DNA of 64,000 nt from Lachnospiraceae bacterium (GTDB lineage: Bacteria; Bacillota; Clostridia; Lachnospirales; Lachnospiraceae): positions 323,802 through 387,801 of the forward strand of contig SVDZ01000002.1 in NCBI GenBank assembly GCA_015057625.1, read 5' to 3'. The notes below the pieces were generated by a model. It saw only the letters and a program-made list of their open reading frames with translations. It was not told the origin of the DNA and did no database searches. Each line of letters opens with the position of its first letter. The first letter of the stretch is position 1. This document shows positions 16,610 through 24,960 of this stretch, piece by piece. Made by a program: the position numbers and the translations under genes.

Positions 16610-16638
16610 TTGCTTAAGAAATCCAATAATGTTATACT
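16610..16638 (+). promoter_or_regulatory. Promoter of the ttcA-xer operon
   Basis: TTGCTT (16610-16615), 17-base spacer, TATACT (16633-16638), giving a leader of about 110 bases before the ATG at 16754. No riboswitch or terminator is seen in that leader. Confidence 0.6.
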
Positions 16639-16753
16639 ATTCGTAATAAAAAAGTTTTTTTCGAAGAGTTAATGCTAAAAAGGTTATTATAAAGAGAGTT
16701 GAGCTTAAACATAGTTAATGTTTAAAGAGATATTTTAAGCGAGGTAATATATA

Positions 16754-17470
16754 ATGGACGCACAACATTTATACAGTTATACAAGAAGAGCCATTGATGA
16801 TTATGGAATGATTAATGAGGGAGATAAGATTGCTGTTGGTATATCAGGCGGAAAAGATAGCCTGGCACTTTTATATGCTCTAAAGGGGTTGCAGAGATTT
16901 TATCCAAATCATTTTGATCTTATGGCAATTACTGTTGATTTAGGCTTTGGAATTCAGGATTTTGATAAAATAGAAAAATACTGTAATGACTTGGGAGTTG
17001 AGTATAAGGTGATTAAAACGGATATAGCTGAGATTGTATTTAATCAAAGGAAAGAATCAAATCCTTGTTCTCTCTGTGCAAAGATGAGAAAAGGAGCCCT
17101 TAATGAAGTGGCTAAAGAAAATGGTTGCAACAAAGTCGCATTTGCTCATCACAAGGATGATATGATTGAGACAATGTTTTTATCTCTTATTTACGAAGGG
17201 AGATTTCACTGCTTCTCTCCTGTCACCCATTTAGAAAGAATTGGACTTACCCTTATAAGACCATTAATGTATGTTACGGAAAAGGATGTTATTGGATTTG
17301 CAAACAAATATAAACTGCCGATAGCAAAAAATCCATGTCCTGTAGATGGACATACTAAACGAGAATATGTTAAAAATCTGGTAAAACAACTTAATCACGA
17401 AAATCCAGGCAGCAAAGACAGATTTTTCAGAGCAATTTTGGATGGAAATATTTTCCCGACTGATGTGTAG
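16754..17470 (+). CDS. ttcA: TtcA-family tRNA-thiolation PP-loop ATPase
   Basis: 238 residues. The PP-loop is SGGKDSLALLYAL (residues 30-42). The cysteine motif PCSLCAKMRKGAL and a later PCPVDGHTKR are the expected iron-sulfur cluster ligands of TtcA-type enzymes, which thiolate C32 of some tRNAs. HHKDDMIETMFLSL is the conserved PP-loop helix. Firmicutes carry several related thiolation enzymes, so the exact tRNA position is not certain. Start supported by GAGG 11 bases upstream. Followed after 24 bases by the tyrosine recombinase gene, probably as an operon. Confidence 0.8.
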   Translation: MDAQHLYSYTRRAIDDYGMINEGDKIAVGISGGKDSLALLYALKGLQRFYPNHFDLMAITVDLGFGIQDFDKIEKYCNDLGVEYKVIKTDIAEIVFNQRKESNPCSLCAKMRKGALNEVAKENGCNKVAFAHHKDDMIETMFLSLIYEGRFHCFSPVTHLERIGLTLIRPLMYVTEKDVIGFANKYKLPIAKNPCPVDGHTKREYVKNLVKQLNHENPGSKDRFFRAILDGNIFPTDV

Positions 17471-17494
17471 TGTGTTACTTTTAGGAGGTTAGCT

Positions 17495-18553
17495 ATGGCG
17501 GTTAATAGAAATTATCATGATCAGGTTAATATAGATAATGCAGTTAAACTTAGAGAATTATCCAATAAATTACCAAAGTTTTGTTCAGAATTTTTTAGAG
17601 GTATTGAGCCTACTACTTCTTCTAGGACAAGAATTGCATATGCTTATGATCTGAGTATTTTTTTCAAATATTTAAAAGAATATAATCCTGAATACAAAGA
17701 AGTCAATATTAGGGATATAAAAATCGATGTTTTAGATAAGATTACTGTTTCTGATATTGAAGAATATCTGGACTATCTTAAATATTATATTTCTGATGAT
17801 GGAAAAGAATATACAAACAATGAACGAGGAATAATGAGAAAATTGGCATCATTGAGAAGCTTTTACAACTACTTCTATCGAAAAGAAACTATTAAGAATA
17901 ATCCGGCTTCAATAGTTTCCATGCCAAAACTTCACGAGAAGGAAATTGTCAGACTTGATGTGGACGAGGTCAGTAATTTGTTAGATGAAGTTGAATCAGG
18001 AGATAAGCTTACAAAGAGTCAGCAGAAATATCATGATAAGACAAAGGTAAGAGATATTGCTATATTTACACTTCTTCTTGGTACCGGAATCCGTGTGTCT
18101 GAATGTGTGGGGATTAATATTGATGATGTAGATTTTAAAAATGATGGTATCAAAATAAGAAGAAAAGGTGGATATGAAACAGTAGTTTATTTTGGAGATG
18201 AAGTTGAGGAGGCTTTAAAGAATTACCTTGAGGAACGTAAAAAAATAATTCCTTTAGAGGGACATGAAGATGCTATGTTCCTATCAATGCAAAAAAAGCG
18301 TATTGGTGTCAGGGCTGTAGAAAATCTTGTAAAGAAATATTCAAAACTGGTTACACATTTAAAAAAGATAACACCCCATAAACTTAGAAGTACTTATGGT
18401 ACCAGTTTATATCGTGAAACAGGTGATATATATCTGGTGGCTGATGTCCTTGGACATAAAGATGTAAATACTACTAAGAAACATTATGCTGCAATCGAAG
18501 ATGAACGCCGTAGACGGGCTCGTAATGCAGTTAAATTAAGAGAAGATAAATAA
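17495..18553 (+). CDS. xerS: Tyrosine recombinase, XerS/XerC-like
   Basis: 352 residues. The N-terminal core-binding domain is about residues 35-140. The catalytic domain has the full set R200 (GTGIRVSE), K224, H295 (HKLRS, with R298), H321 (LGHKDVNTT) and nucleophile Y331. The length and single-gene setting fit XerS-type recombinases, which resolve chromosome dimers alone, rather than a phage integrase: there are no excisionase, phage or att repeats nearby. No dif-like site was recognised in the window. Good AGGAGG site. A terminator follows at 18594-18633. Confidence 0.75.
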   Translation: MAVNRNYHDQVNIDNAVKLRELSNKLPKFCSEFFRGIEPTTSSRTRIAYAYDLSIFFKYLKEYNPEYKEVNIRDIKIDVLDKITVSDIEEYLDYLKYYISDDGKEYTNNERGIMRKLASLRSFYNYFYRKETIKNNPASIVSMPKLHEKEIVRLDVDEVSNLLDEVESGDKLTKSQQKYHDKTKVRDIAIFTLLLGTGIRVSECVGINIDDVDFKNDGIKIRRKGGYETVVYFGDEVEEALKNYLEERKKIIPLEGHEDAMFLSMQKKRIGVRAVENLVKKYSKLVTHLKKITPHKLRSTYGTSLYRETGDIYLVADVLGHKDVNTTKKHYAAIEDERRRRARNAVKLREDK

Positions 18554-18593
18554 TAGCATAAATATAAACATATATAAAAAAAGATATAAATAG

Positions 18594-18633
18594 GCCCTGA
18601 CAAAACAAACGGATAGAAAAGTTTTGTCAGGGC
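18594..18633. terminator. Bidirectional terminator between xerS-like gene and yneA
   Basis: A 13-bp perfect stem, gccctgacaaaac (18594-18606) with gttttgtcagggc (18621-18633). T-rich tracts lie on both sides (ttcttct on plus, TTTTTTT on minus), so it can serve both converging transcripts. Confidence 0.85.
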
Positions 18634-18754
18634 TTCTTCTATATATACAACAGAAGCTAAAACAAGGACAATGCTTCTGCATATATCATATTAGAATACT
18701 ATTTCCTATATATAATGTTAGAATAATGCTACTTCATAAGACGTGGATATAGAA

Positions 18755-19186
18755 TTAGTTTGCAGAGACTAACACATACTGAGGAATGATAATATATCCT
18801 CCAGAGTAGATAGTATCGCTAACCATACTGTTCACTTCTTTGATATCTTTGATGTAATTTTTGAGGTTTGAATATCCAGGACCGTAATATTCTCTTGCGA
18901 TGCTCTCTAAAGTATCTCCAGGCTGAATCTCAATACTTACATACTGTCTCTTCATATCTGCATCCGGACTCTTCTTAGCGTTAACTTTGACTATATTAGC
19001 GCAAATAATAAACATAAATACAAGTACTATTAAAGTGATGGCAAATATTGAAGGACTAAATAAGCCGTGAGTATAATTTTTAGCTTTTGCTGTGCTGCGA
19101 TTATATCTGCCGTATGAGTTATTGTGTCTACTACTGTATCTGTTGTCGTATCTTTCTTTCTGATGTGAGTTTATTCTTTTGTTCAT
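18755..19186 (-). CDS. yneA: YneA-like LysM protein, SOS cell-division inhibitor
   Basis: ATG at 19186 with GGAGG upstream gives 143 residues; a longer frame reaching 19333 would read through the promoter and is rejected. The tail before the membrane is basic and Tyr/Ser/Asn-rich. One membrane segment follows (about 46-66, IFAITLIVLVFMFIICANIV). Then a LysM domain (about 83-140) with VSIEIQPGDTLESIAREYY and IIIPQ. It is divergent from lexA and its promoter overlaps LexA boxes, exactly the setting of Bacillus YneA, which delays division after DNA damage. The identity is well supported by context and architecture. Confidence 0.82.
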   Translation of the reverse strand: MNKRINSHQKERYDNRYSSRHNNSYGRYNRSTAKAKNYTHGLFSPSIFAITLIVLVFMFIICANIVKVNAKKSPDADMKRQYVSIEIQPGDTLESIAREYYGPGYSNLKNYIKDIKEVNSMVSDTIYSGGYIIIPQYVLVSAN

Positions 19187-19276
19187 AATAAAACCTCCAA
19201 TAATAACGTGTTTTGATGTTGTATTTTTAAATCTGATTGTTACTAAATGCAATTTGTTGCTCGAAAATATCGAAAT

Positions 19277-19356
19277 AGAACAAATGTTTGTTTTGTGTAA
19301 TGTAATGATAACATCCGAACAAATGTTTGTCAATGAAATTTTCGAATATTTGTTCG
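19277..19356. promoter_or_regulatory. Divergent SOS control region with three LexA boxes
   Basis: Cheo-type boxes occur at 19277-19290 (agaacaaatgtttg), 19316-19329 (cgaacaaatgtttg) and 19343-19356 (cgaatatttgttcg). The yneA promoter on the minus strand is TTGACA (19328-19333), 17 bases, TATCAT (19305-19310), so the middle box fills its spacer. For lexA a weaker plus-strand promoter may lie just right of the third box (TTGCGA near 19366, then TAAACT). About 200 further bases up to lexA at 19609 show nothing else I can support. Confidence 0.85.
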
Positions 19357-19608
19357 GTTTTTTATTGCGAATAAATAGCTGTTATGTTAAACTATTATTA
19401 GTTAGTAACGGTTAGATTTTGTTTACATTGTTATTATACAAGTCTATATGTCCGTTTTTTTACTCTCAATCATAGGTACTGAAAATTATTTCACCTATTT
19501 TGATACAGAATCAAACTTTAAATTAAATATTTAAAGGGAATTATAAGAAAATAATTCTTAGAATTATTTTCAAAGATAATATTAGAATTTTATTTACAGG
19601 AGGTTTAT

Positions 19609-20229
19609 ATGGCAGGAAAGATATCTGCAAAACAGCAGGAAATATTAAACTATATTAAAGATGAAATATTAAAGAAGGGCTATCCTCCTACTGTTCGAGA
19701 AATATGTGAAGTTGTTCATCTTAAGTCTACTTCTTCTGTTCATGCTCATCTTGAAACTTTGGAGAATAACGGATATATCAGAAGAGATCCAACTAAACCA
19801 CGAGCTATTGAGATAGTCGATGATGAGTTTAATCTTACTCGCAGAGAGATGATTAACATCCCTATTGTCGGTCGCGTGGCAGCCGGTGAACCACTTCTTG
19901 CGGTTGAAAACATTGAGGACTATTTTGCTATACCATCAGAGTTTTTACCTAATAGAGAGGAAATCTTCATTCTCATTGTAAAAGGCGACAGTATGATCAA
20001 CATGGGAATCTATGAGGGCGATATGCTCTTTGTTCAGAAGCAGTCAGTTGCAAAGAACGGCGAAGTTGTTGTTGCTTTGGTGGATGACTCTGTCACAGTT
20101 AAGAGATATTATAAGGAAAAGAATTATATAAGATTACAACCTGAAAATGATAATATGGATCCTATTATAGTTCCGGATTGTATGATAGTCGGAAAAGTAA
20201 TTAGTCTTTTTAGGAATACTATTATTTAA
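19609..20229 (+). CDS. lexA: LexA repressor/autoprotease
   Basis: 206 residues. The N-terminal winged helix has SAKQQEILNYIKDEI and TVREICEVVHLKSTSSVHAHL. The cleavage site is A92-G93 in GRVAAGEPLL. The S24 protease dyad is S128 (VKGDSMI) and K165 (SVTVKRYY). It represses SOS genes and is self-cleaved with RecA on damaged DNA. Good AGGAGG site. Its own upstream region carries three LexA boxes shared with yneA, so it should be autoregulated. Confidence 0.96.
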   Translation: MAGKISAKQQEILNYIKDEILKKGYPPTVREICEVVHLKSTSSVHAHLETLENNGYIRRDPTKPRAIEIVDDEFNLTRREMINIPIVGRVAAGEPLLAVENIEDYFAIPSEFLPNREEIFILIVKGDSMINMGIYEGDMLFVQKQSVAKNGEVVVALVDDSVTVKRYYKEKNYIRLQPENDNMDPIIVPDCMIVGKVISLFRNTII

Positions 20230-20256
20230 TATTTATAATAATCGGAGGAAATAATT

Positions 20257-21762
20257 ATTAAAACAAAATATCAAATTAGTTATTCATATATTATTTTATT
20301 TTTATCATGCGTTATTGCTATAACAATTTGTTCTAGATCCTCACCGCTGTATTTATTTGATGACTGGAATGATATTAACTGTTTTTTTTCAGTCGGAAAA
20401 TCAATATTACAAGGTAAGGTTATGTATAGAGATATATTTGATCATAAAGGACCGTATGTGTATTTTGTGTTTTCCGTAATTTATTTAATATCACACACAT
20501 CTTTTTTAGGGTTATATTTTACTGAGATTATAGCAAATTTTATTTTTCTTTATTATTCATATAAAACAATAAAATTTTTTGAAAATGACACCGTTGTTTT
20601 AGTTTTTCCAATATTATCATTTGTTATTTGTGGTTCGTTGTCTTTTTCTTGTGGTGGTTCTGTTGAGGAACTATGCCTTCCTTTTTTTGCATATGCAAAT
20701 TATGTAGGAATAAAAGCTTTAAATAATAATGAAGATATACATTTTAGAGAATGGTTTATTATTGGTGTTACATCAGGAATTGTATTTTGGAGTAAATTTT
20801 CACTTATTGGTTATTATCTTGCTTTTGGTATCTTTTTTATGTATATATACATAAAAAATAAAAAATACGATGTTTTATTCAAATCAATACTTTATTTGGT
20901 ATTAGGTATTATAACAGCAAGTGTTCCGGTATTAATATATTTTATTATGAATCATTCTTTGAATTATCTTTTTGAGGTATATTTTTACGATAATTTATTT
21001 TTGTATACTGTTAAATCCACAGGGAACAAAGCTTATTTGTTATTTTATAATCTGCTTGATGCTTTGAAATTTTGTGTTTCATTTTTTAGCAGAGGTATTT
21101 TTTTCGTATTATGTGGCATCATTTATATGTTTAATAAAAATAGAAAAGTGTTTGTTTTTTTGCTTAGTACACTTTTGACATCTTATTTTGTGATATATAT
21201 GGGTGGACGTTCTATTGTTTATTATGCAATGTTTTTTTCAATATATATTTTGTATGGCTTAGTTCCGTTATTTGTATTCATAGAACAATGGATAAACAGA
21301 AAGATTACGATAAATTATTATAGAATCTTTATTTTATTAGGGGGCTATATAATCTCAGGTATAGTAATGTTCTTTAATAATTCAAATACTTACATGTTGA
21401 AATATAGTATTAAAGATTATCCGCAATATGTTTTCGATAAATATATATCAAAAGTGGATAATCCTTCGCTTTTAGTTTATGGATTTTTGGATGACGGTTT
21501 TTATACATATAGTGATATTACTCCAACTTGTAGATTTTTTTGTGGTAATAATTTACCTCTTGAGGAATTATCTCAAGAACAGGATAGATATGTGAAAGAT
21601 GGGCTTGTAGATTTTGTAATTACACGTGGAAAAAAATTAGATAATTCGATTTCTGAAAAATATTTTCTGATATCTACTCATTCGTATTATACTAATAAAA
21701 ATCTTTATATTACTTACTATTTATATAAAAAAGAGGCTGTAAATAATACTCTAATAGAATAG
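20257..21762 (+). CDS. GT-C (GT39-like) membrane glycosyltransferase, apparent ATT start
   Basis: The first ATG in frame is at 20422, but the frame stays open upstream to 20242. The extra 55 codons encode a first membrane helix (SYIILFLSCVIAITIC) and PLYLFDDWNDINCFFSVGK, the first-loop acidic motif of this family, which continues into ILQGKVMYRDIFDHKGPYVYF. A perfect GGAGG lies 8 bases before ATT-AAA-ACA at 20257. I therefore call ATT as the start (501 residues). About ten more membrane helices follow. It probably moves a sugar from a polyprenyl carrier onto a surface glycan or protein. An ATG-to-ATT mutation of a once normal gene is the alternative. Confidence 0.65.
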   Translation: MKTKYQISYSYIILFLSCVIAITICSRSSPLYLFDDWNDINCFFSVGKSILQGKVMYRDIFDHKGPYVYFVFSVIYLISHTSFLGLYFTEIIANFIFLYYSYKTIKFFENDTVVLVFPILSFVICGSLSFSCGGSVEELCLPFFAYANYVGIKALNNNEDIHFREWFIIGVTSGIVFWSKFSLIGYYLAFGIFFMYIYIKNKKYDVLFKSILYLVLGIITASVPVLIYFIMNHSLNYLFEVYFYDNLFLYTVKSTGNKAYLLFYNLLDALKFCVSFFSRGIFFVLCGIIYMFNKNRKVFVFLLSTLLTSYFVIYMGGRSIVYYAMFFSIYILYGLVPLFVFIEQWINRKITINYYRIFILLGGYIISGIVMFFNNSNTYMLKYSIKDYPQYVFDKYISKVDNPSLLVYGFLDDGFYTYSDITPTCRFFCGNNLPLEELSQEQDRYVKDGLVDFVITRGKKLDNSISEKYFLISTHSYYTNKNLYITYYLYKKEAVNNTLIE

Positions 21763-21803
21763 CGTTTTTGCTATTCTATTTAGAAAATTATATACAGCCT
21801 CTT
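21731..21803. terminator. Nested terminator between the GT-C and CobW genes
   Basis: Inner stem aatagaatagc (21753-21763) with gctattctatt (21770-21780). Outer arms aagaggctgta (21731-21741) and tacagcctctt (21793-21803), followed by tttaatat. It serves the plus-strand GT-C gene and may also stop the converging cobW transcript. Confidence 0.75.
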
Positions 21804-21847
21804 TTAATATATCTTTGTTAAGTTTGTTTAACGTATATAGGGTTAAA

Positions 21848-23188
21848 TTAATAAGCTAAAATATCGTCTAATGATTTAACGATAGCTTCTTTGTTCATAT
21901 CGTGACCGATGAATACTAATTTAATCATTCTGTCACCTACTTCAGGATCCCAATCTTTCTCGATTGTAGGATCTTCAGCCATCATCTTTGCACGCATCTT
22001 TCTAGGAGCTGTGGCAATCCATCTACCTGCATCGGCAACGTTTATCTGTCTTCCGGCTTGCTCAAGCATAAACGCATCATTGTTGTTGTCTGCTAACCAT
22101 ATAATTCCTTTGCAACGAATTACATTGGCTGGGAATAACTGTAACCACTCTTTCAATTTTTCGCGATCAAAAGGTTTACGTCTGAAGTATACAAATGTTC
22201 CGATTCCGTATTCTTCTACTTCGCCTTCGCCATGGTGGTGGTGACAATGATGATGTCCATGACCATGACCATGTTCGTGCTCATCATGGTCGTGCTCGCA
22301 ATGTCCATGCTCATGATCGCAGTTTGAATGATCATGTTCATCGTGGTCATGCTCGTGTTCACAGTGACCGTGTTCGTGATCACAGTTTGAATGATCGTGC
22401 TCATCATGGTCGTGCTCATGTTCATGTTCATGCTCATGTTCTTCTTCATCAGCATCATATTCTTCTAAAAGCTTAATCCATCCTGCGGATGTGCTTGCTT
22501 CTTCAAAATCAAATCTCTTTGTATTAAGAATCTCGTCAATAGGAACCTTTGCGTAGTTTGTTTCAATCATTTTAGCGTGTGGTTGAAGAACTCTTACTAC
22601 TGATTTGACTTTTTCAAGCTGTTCAGGAGTTACAGTGTCTACCTTATTTAAAATAATTGTATTACAGAATTCAATCTGCTGGATAAGAAGATTTTCAATA
22701 TCTTCTTCGTCAAGACTCTTATCAATAAGGTCTGAACCGCATCCAAACTCATCAGCGAGTCTTGCTACGTCTACTACTGACACAATATTATCGAGACGGC
22801 AAATGTTTGCGTCCTTTTTATATGAACCGTCAATCATTGAAATTGACTGAGCAATTGGAAGAGGTTCGCAGATTCCGCTTGCTTCAATTAAAATATAATC
22901 GAAATCACCTGTAGCAACTAAATCTACTATCTGATTAATAAGGTCTACTGACAATGTACAGCAGATACATCCGTTTGATAATGGAACAAGATTATTGTCT
23001 GCCATAGTAACCTGACCATTTTTTGCAATTAGGCTGGCATCAATGTTTACTTCACCAATGTCGTTAACTATTACAGCTACTTTATAGCCTTCCTGATTTG
23101 TTAATACTTCATTTAAAAGTGTTGTTTTTCCTGCACCTAAATAACCTGTTAATAATGTAATAGGCACAATTTCTCTTTTTTTAATCAT
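21848..23188 (-). CDS. CobW/COG0523 GTPase with long His-rich metal-binding segment
   Basis: 446 residues. G1 motif GYLGAGKTT (15-23), the CxCC metal site GCICC (C74, C76, C77), NKVD at 181-184, and a C-terminal CobW domain after about 325. Residues 251-319 are almost entirely His/Asp/Glu/Gly with a few Cys. Inside them a 21-residue unit is repeated twice in tandem (260-280 and 281-301). COG0523 proteins deliver Zn, Co or other metals to client enzymes using GTP. The His tract suggests metal storage or sensing, most likely Zn or Ni/Co. An 18-base palindrome lies upstream (23227-23244). Client not evident from neighbours. Confidence 0.88.
   Translation of the reverse strand: MIKKREIVPITLLTGYLGAGKTTLLNEVLTNQEGYKVAVIVNDIGEVNIDASLIAKNGQVTMADNNLVPLSNGCICCTLSVDLINQIVDLVATGDFDYILIEASGICEPLPIAQSISMIDGSYKKDANICRLDNIVSVVDVARLADEFGCGSDLIDKSLDEEDIENLLIQQIEFCNTIILNKVDTVTPEQLEKVKSVVRVLQPHAKMIETNYAKVPIDEILNTKRFDFEEASTSAGWIKLLEEYDADEEEHEHEHEHEHDHDEHDHSNCDHEHGHCEHEHDHDEHDHSNCDHEHGHCEHDHDEHEHGHGHGHHHCHHHHGEGEVEEYGIGTFVYFRRKPFDREKLKEWLQLFPANVIRCKGIIWLADNNNDAFMLEQAGRQINVADAGRWIATAPRKMRAKMMAEDPTIEKDWDPEVGDRMIKLVFIGHDMNKEAIVKSLDDILAY
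22286..22411 (-). repeat. Two tandem 63-bp units encoding the His-rich tract
   Basis: The DNA encodes two copies of the unit DHDEHDHSNCDHEHGHCEH plus two residues (codons 260-280 and 281-301 of the CobW gene), with a partial third copy following. Such repeats expand and contract by slippage, so the number of His residues may vary between strains. Confidence 0.75.
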
Positions 23189-23226
23189 TTTGCCAAATCC
23201 TTTCTATATGTTTTTATTAAAAATGA

Positions 23227-23244
23227 AATTATCATTTGATAATT
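23227..23244. promoter_or_regulatory. 18-bp palindrome upstream of cobW (candidate operator)
   Basis: aattatca-tt-tgataatt is a perfect inverted repeat in the 72-base gap before the CobW gene and overlaps a possible -35 (TTATCA on the minus strand, then TAATAA 17 bases on). Its position suits a metal-dependent repressor. It does not match the Fur or Zur consensus sequences I know. Confidence 0.4.
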
Positions 23245-23260
23245 ATTTTTGTTATTACAG

Positions 23261-24565
23261 TTACACTTCGATAAAGAAAGCACTGTAAGGCGGCATAACT
23301 AATTTGTCGCCAAGTTCTATTATAGCACCTGATATTAAATCTGTACCATTGTTTTTTTCAAAATTATAGTATGCAGTATATTCGTTTTCATCCGCGTTAA
23401 TACATACAAATACAGTTTTTCCTTCAGCACATCTTCTGAAAATACACTGTTTATTTGTAAGGACAGAGGATGTGAAATCTCCGTAGTTAAGTGCATTGCT
23501 GTTCTTTTTTGCCTCAGCCAGCTTGGAAATAAAATCAGTGAGTTTGTTTGACTCATAAGTTTCAAAGCAAGGCCTGAGAGCCGGATCGCCTTGATGCTTT
23601 TCTGCTTTGGTTCCCCATTCGCTTCCATAATAGATGCAAGGTATACCAGGCATTCCAAACATTAATGCATAAATAAGTGGAAGATGGTTCTCGTTGTTCA
23701 AAATACTTGCTACTCTTGTTACATCGTGATTGTCTACAAATGACAGCAGATGTTTTCCTCTGTATAATGTCCAGTTTTCAGGGCCGAACTGCCTTAAGAG
23801 TGAATGATTAATCTCAAACATATTCATGCTGTTAAAACTTGAATATAAACCTTTGTAGCACTCGTAATTTGTGGCAGAGTGAAGCATCTCATCGTTCATT
23901 CTCTGATTGTAGTCACCGTGCAGCATTTCTCCTACAAGGAAAAAATCTTCTTTTAAAGAGTCACAGTGACGTCTAAGTCTCTTGAGAAATTCAAAATCAA
24001 GACAGTAGGCAACATCCAAACGAATTCCATCTATATCAAATACTTCTATCCAATATTTGACAGCGTCAAGAAGATAATTAACTACTTCTTCATTATAAAG
24101 ATTGAGTTTTACTAAATCATAGTTGCCTTCCCAACCCTCGTACCAAAGTCCGTCATTGTAATTTGAGTTTCCGTTAAAGTCTATATTGAACCAGTATCTG
24201 TAAGGCGAATTTTCACGGTTCTTTAAGACGTCAAGGAAAGGACCGAATCCACGTCCACAGTGATTGAAAACTCCATCCAGAACAACTTTAATTCCGTTTG
24301 AATGAAGGTTATCGCAAACTGCTTTAAAATCTTCGTTAGTACCAAGCCTTTTATCTATTAATTTGTAATCTCTTGTATTGTATCCGTGAGTGTCAGATTC
24401 GAAAACCGGCGAAAAGTAAATTGCGTTAGCACCTACTTTTTTTATATGCTCAACCCAGTCATTTACTTTTAATATTCTGTGGTTGAGTTGTCCGTCATTT
24501 TCAAATGGTGCACCGCAAAAACCTAAAGGATATATCTGATAAAAAACTGATTCATATGCCCACAT
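23261..24565 (-). CDS. GH13 alpha-amylase-family glycosidase
   Basis: 434 residues with all four GH13 regions: DGVFNHCG (I), GIRLDVAYCL (II, nucleophile Asp), VGEMLH (III, acid/base Glu) and SFVDNHDVTR (IV). No signal peptide and no N-terminal starch-binding domain are seen, so it is likely cytoplasmic and acts on short alpha-glucans, for example as a maltodextrin or cyclodextrin hydrolase. Good AAAAGGAG site before ATG. It is followed on the right by the rsfS gene 45 bases upstream in transcription, and may be co-transcribed with the obg-rsfS cluster. Confidence 0.88.
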   Translation of the reverse strand: MWAYESVFYQIYPLGFCGAPFENDGQLNHRILKVNDWVEHIKKVGANAIYFSPVFESDTHGYNTRDYKLIDKRLGTNEDFKAVCDNLHSNGIKVVLDGVFNHCGRGFGPFLDVLKNRENSPYRYWFNIDFNGNSNYNDGLWYEGWEGNYDLVKLNLYNEEVVNYLLDAVKYWIEVFDIDGIRLDVAYCLDFEFLKRLRRHCDSLKEDFFLVGEMLHGDYNQRMNDEMLHSATNYECYKGLYSSFNSMNMFEINHSLLRQFGPENWTLYRGKHLLSFVDNHDVTRVASILNNENHLPLIYALMFGMPGIPCIYYGSEWGTKAEKHQGDPALRPCFETYESNKLTDFISKLAEAKKNSNALNYGDFTSSVLTNKQCIFRRCAEGKTVFVCINADENEYTAYYNFEKNNGTDLISGAIIELGDKLVMPPYSAFFIEV

Positions 24566-24610
24566 ATTAAGTCTCCTTTTATTAGATTGCTGTATTAGAT
24601 TATTTGAGAA

Positions 24611-24958
24611 TTAAAGTGAATCTGCAGAAATCTCTTTGCCGTCTCTCCAAATTCTTTCAAGGTCGTAGAATAATCTGTCATCCTGATTGAATACGTGTAT
24701 AATTACGTCGCTGTAATCCATAAGTACCCAGTTGGCATTTCTGTAACCTTCAATATGGTTTGCGTGAACACCAGCCTTGCTTAATTCTTCGTCAACAGAA
24801 TCAACCATTGCCTGAACCTGATTTTCATTGTTACCGCCGGCAATAATAAAATAATCTGCAATAACAGATATTTCAGTAATATCAATAATAGAAATATCAA
24901 TACCTTTTTTTTCGTCTAAGGCATTGAAAGCAATTTTTGCTATTTCCTTTGAATTCAT
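24611..24958 (-). CDS. rsfS: Ribosomal silencing factor RsfS
   Basis: 115 residues of the RsfS/Iojap family (IALNALDEKKGID-type start; KIAFNALDEKKGIDISIIDI, ADYFIIAGGNNENQVQAM, NWVLMDYSDVIIHVF). It binds L14 on the 50S subunit and prevents subunit joining in slow growth. The ATG lies 2 bases after the stop of the nadD-yqeK gene, with an AAGGAGC site inside that gene's end. This is the standard neighbour order in Firmicutes. Confidence 0.94.
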   Translation of the reverse strand: MNSKEIAKIAFNALDEKKGIDISIIDITEISVIADYFIIAGGNNENQVQAMVDSVDEELSKAGVHANHIEGYRNANWVLMDYSDVIIHVFNQDDRLFYDLERIWRDGKEISADSL

Positions 24959-24960
24959 AA

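Noticed and set aside
17495..18553. Phage or ICE integrase with att sites
   Set aside because: No phage, conjugation or excisionase genes, no direct repeats at its ends, neighbours are housekeeping genes; an XerS-type housekeeping recombinase fits better.
19187..19333. 49-residue N-terminal extension of the YneA-like protein
   Set aside because: It would translate the LexA-box promoter; the ATG at 19186 has a proper GGAGG and gives the normal YneA layout.
22230..22440. Possible CRISPR-like or non-coding tandem repeat
   Set aside because: The repeat period is a multiple of three and keeps the CobW reading frame; there are no spacers.
22195..22476. Plus-strand ORF rich in Arg/His/Asp and a minus-strand Met/Thr-rich ORF over the CobW repeat
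   Set aside because: Both are out-of-frame shadows of the repetitive His-rich codons; no ribosome site and extreme low-complexity composition.
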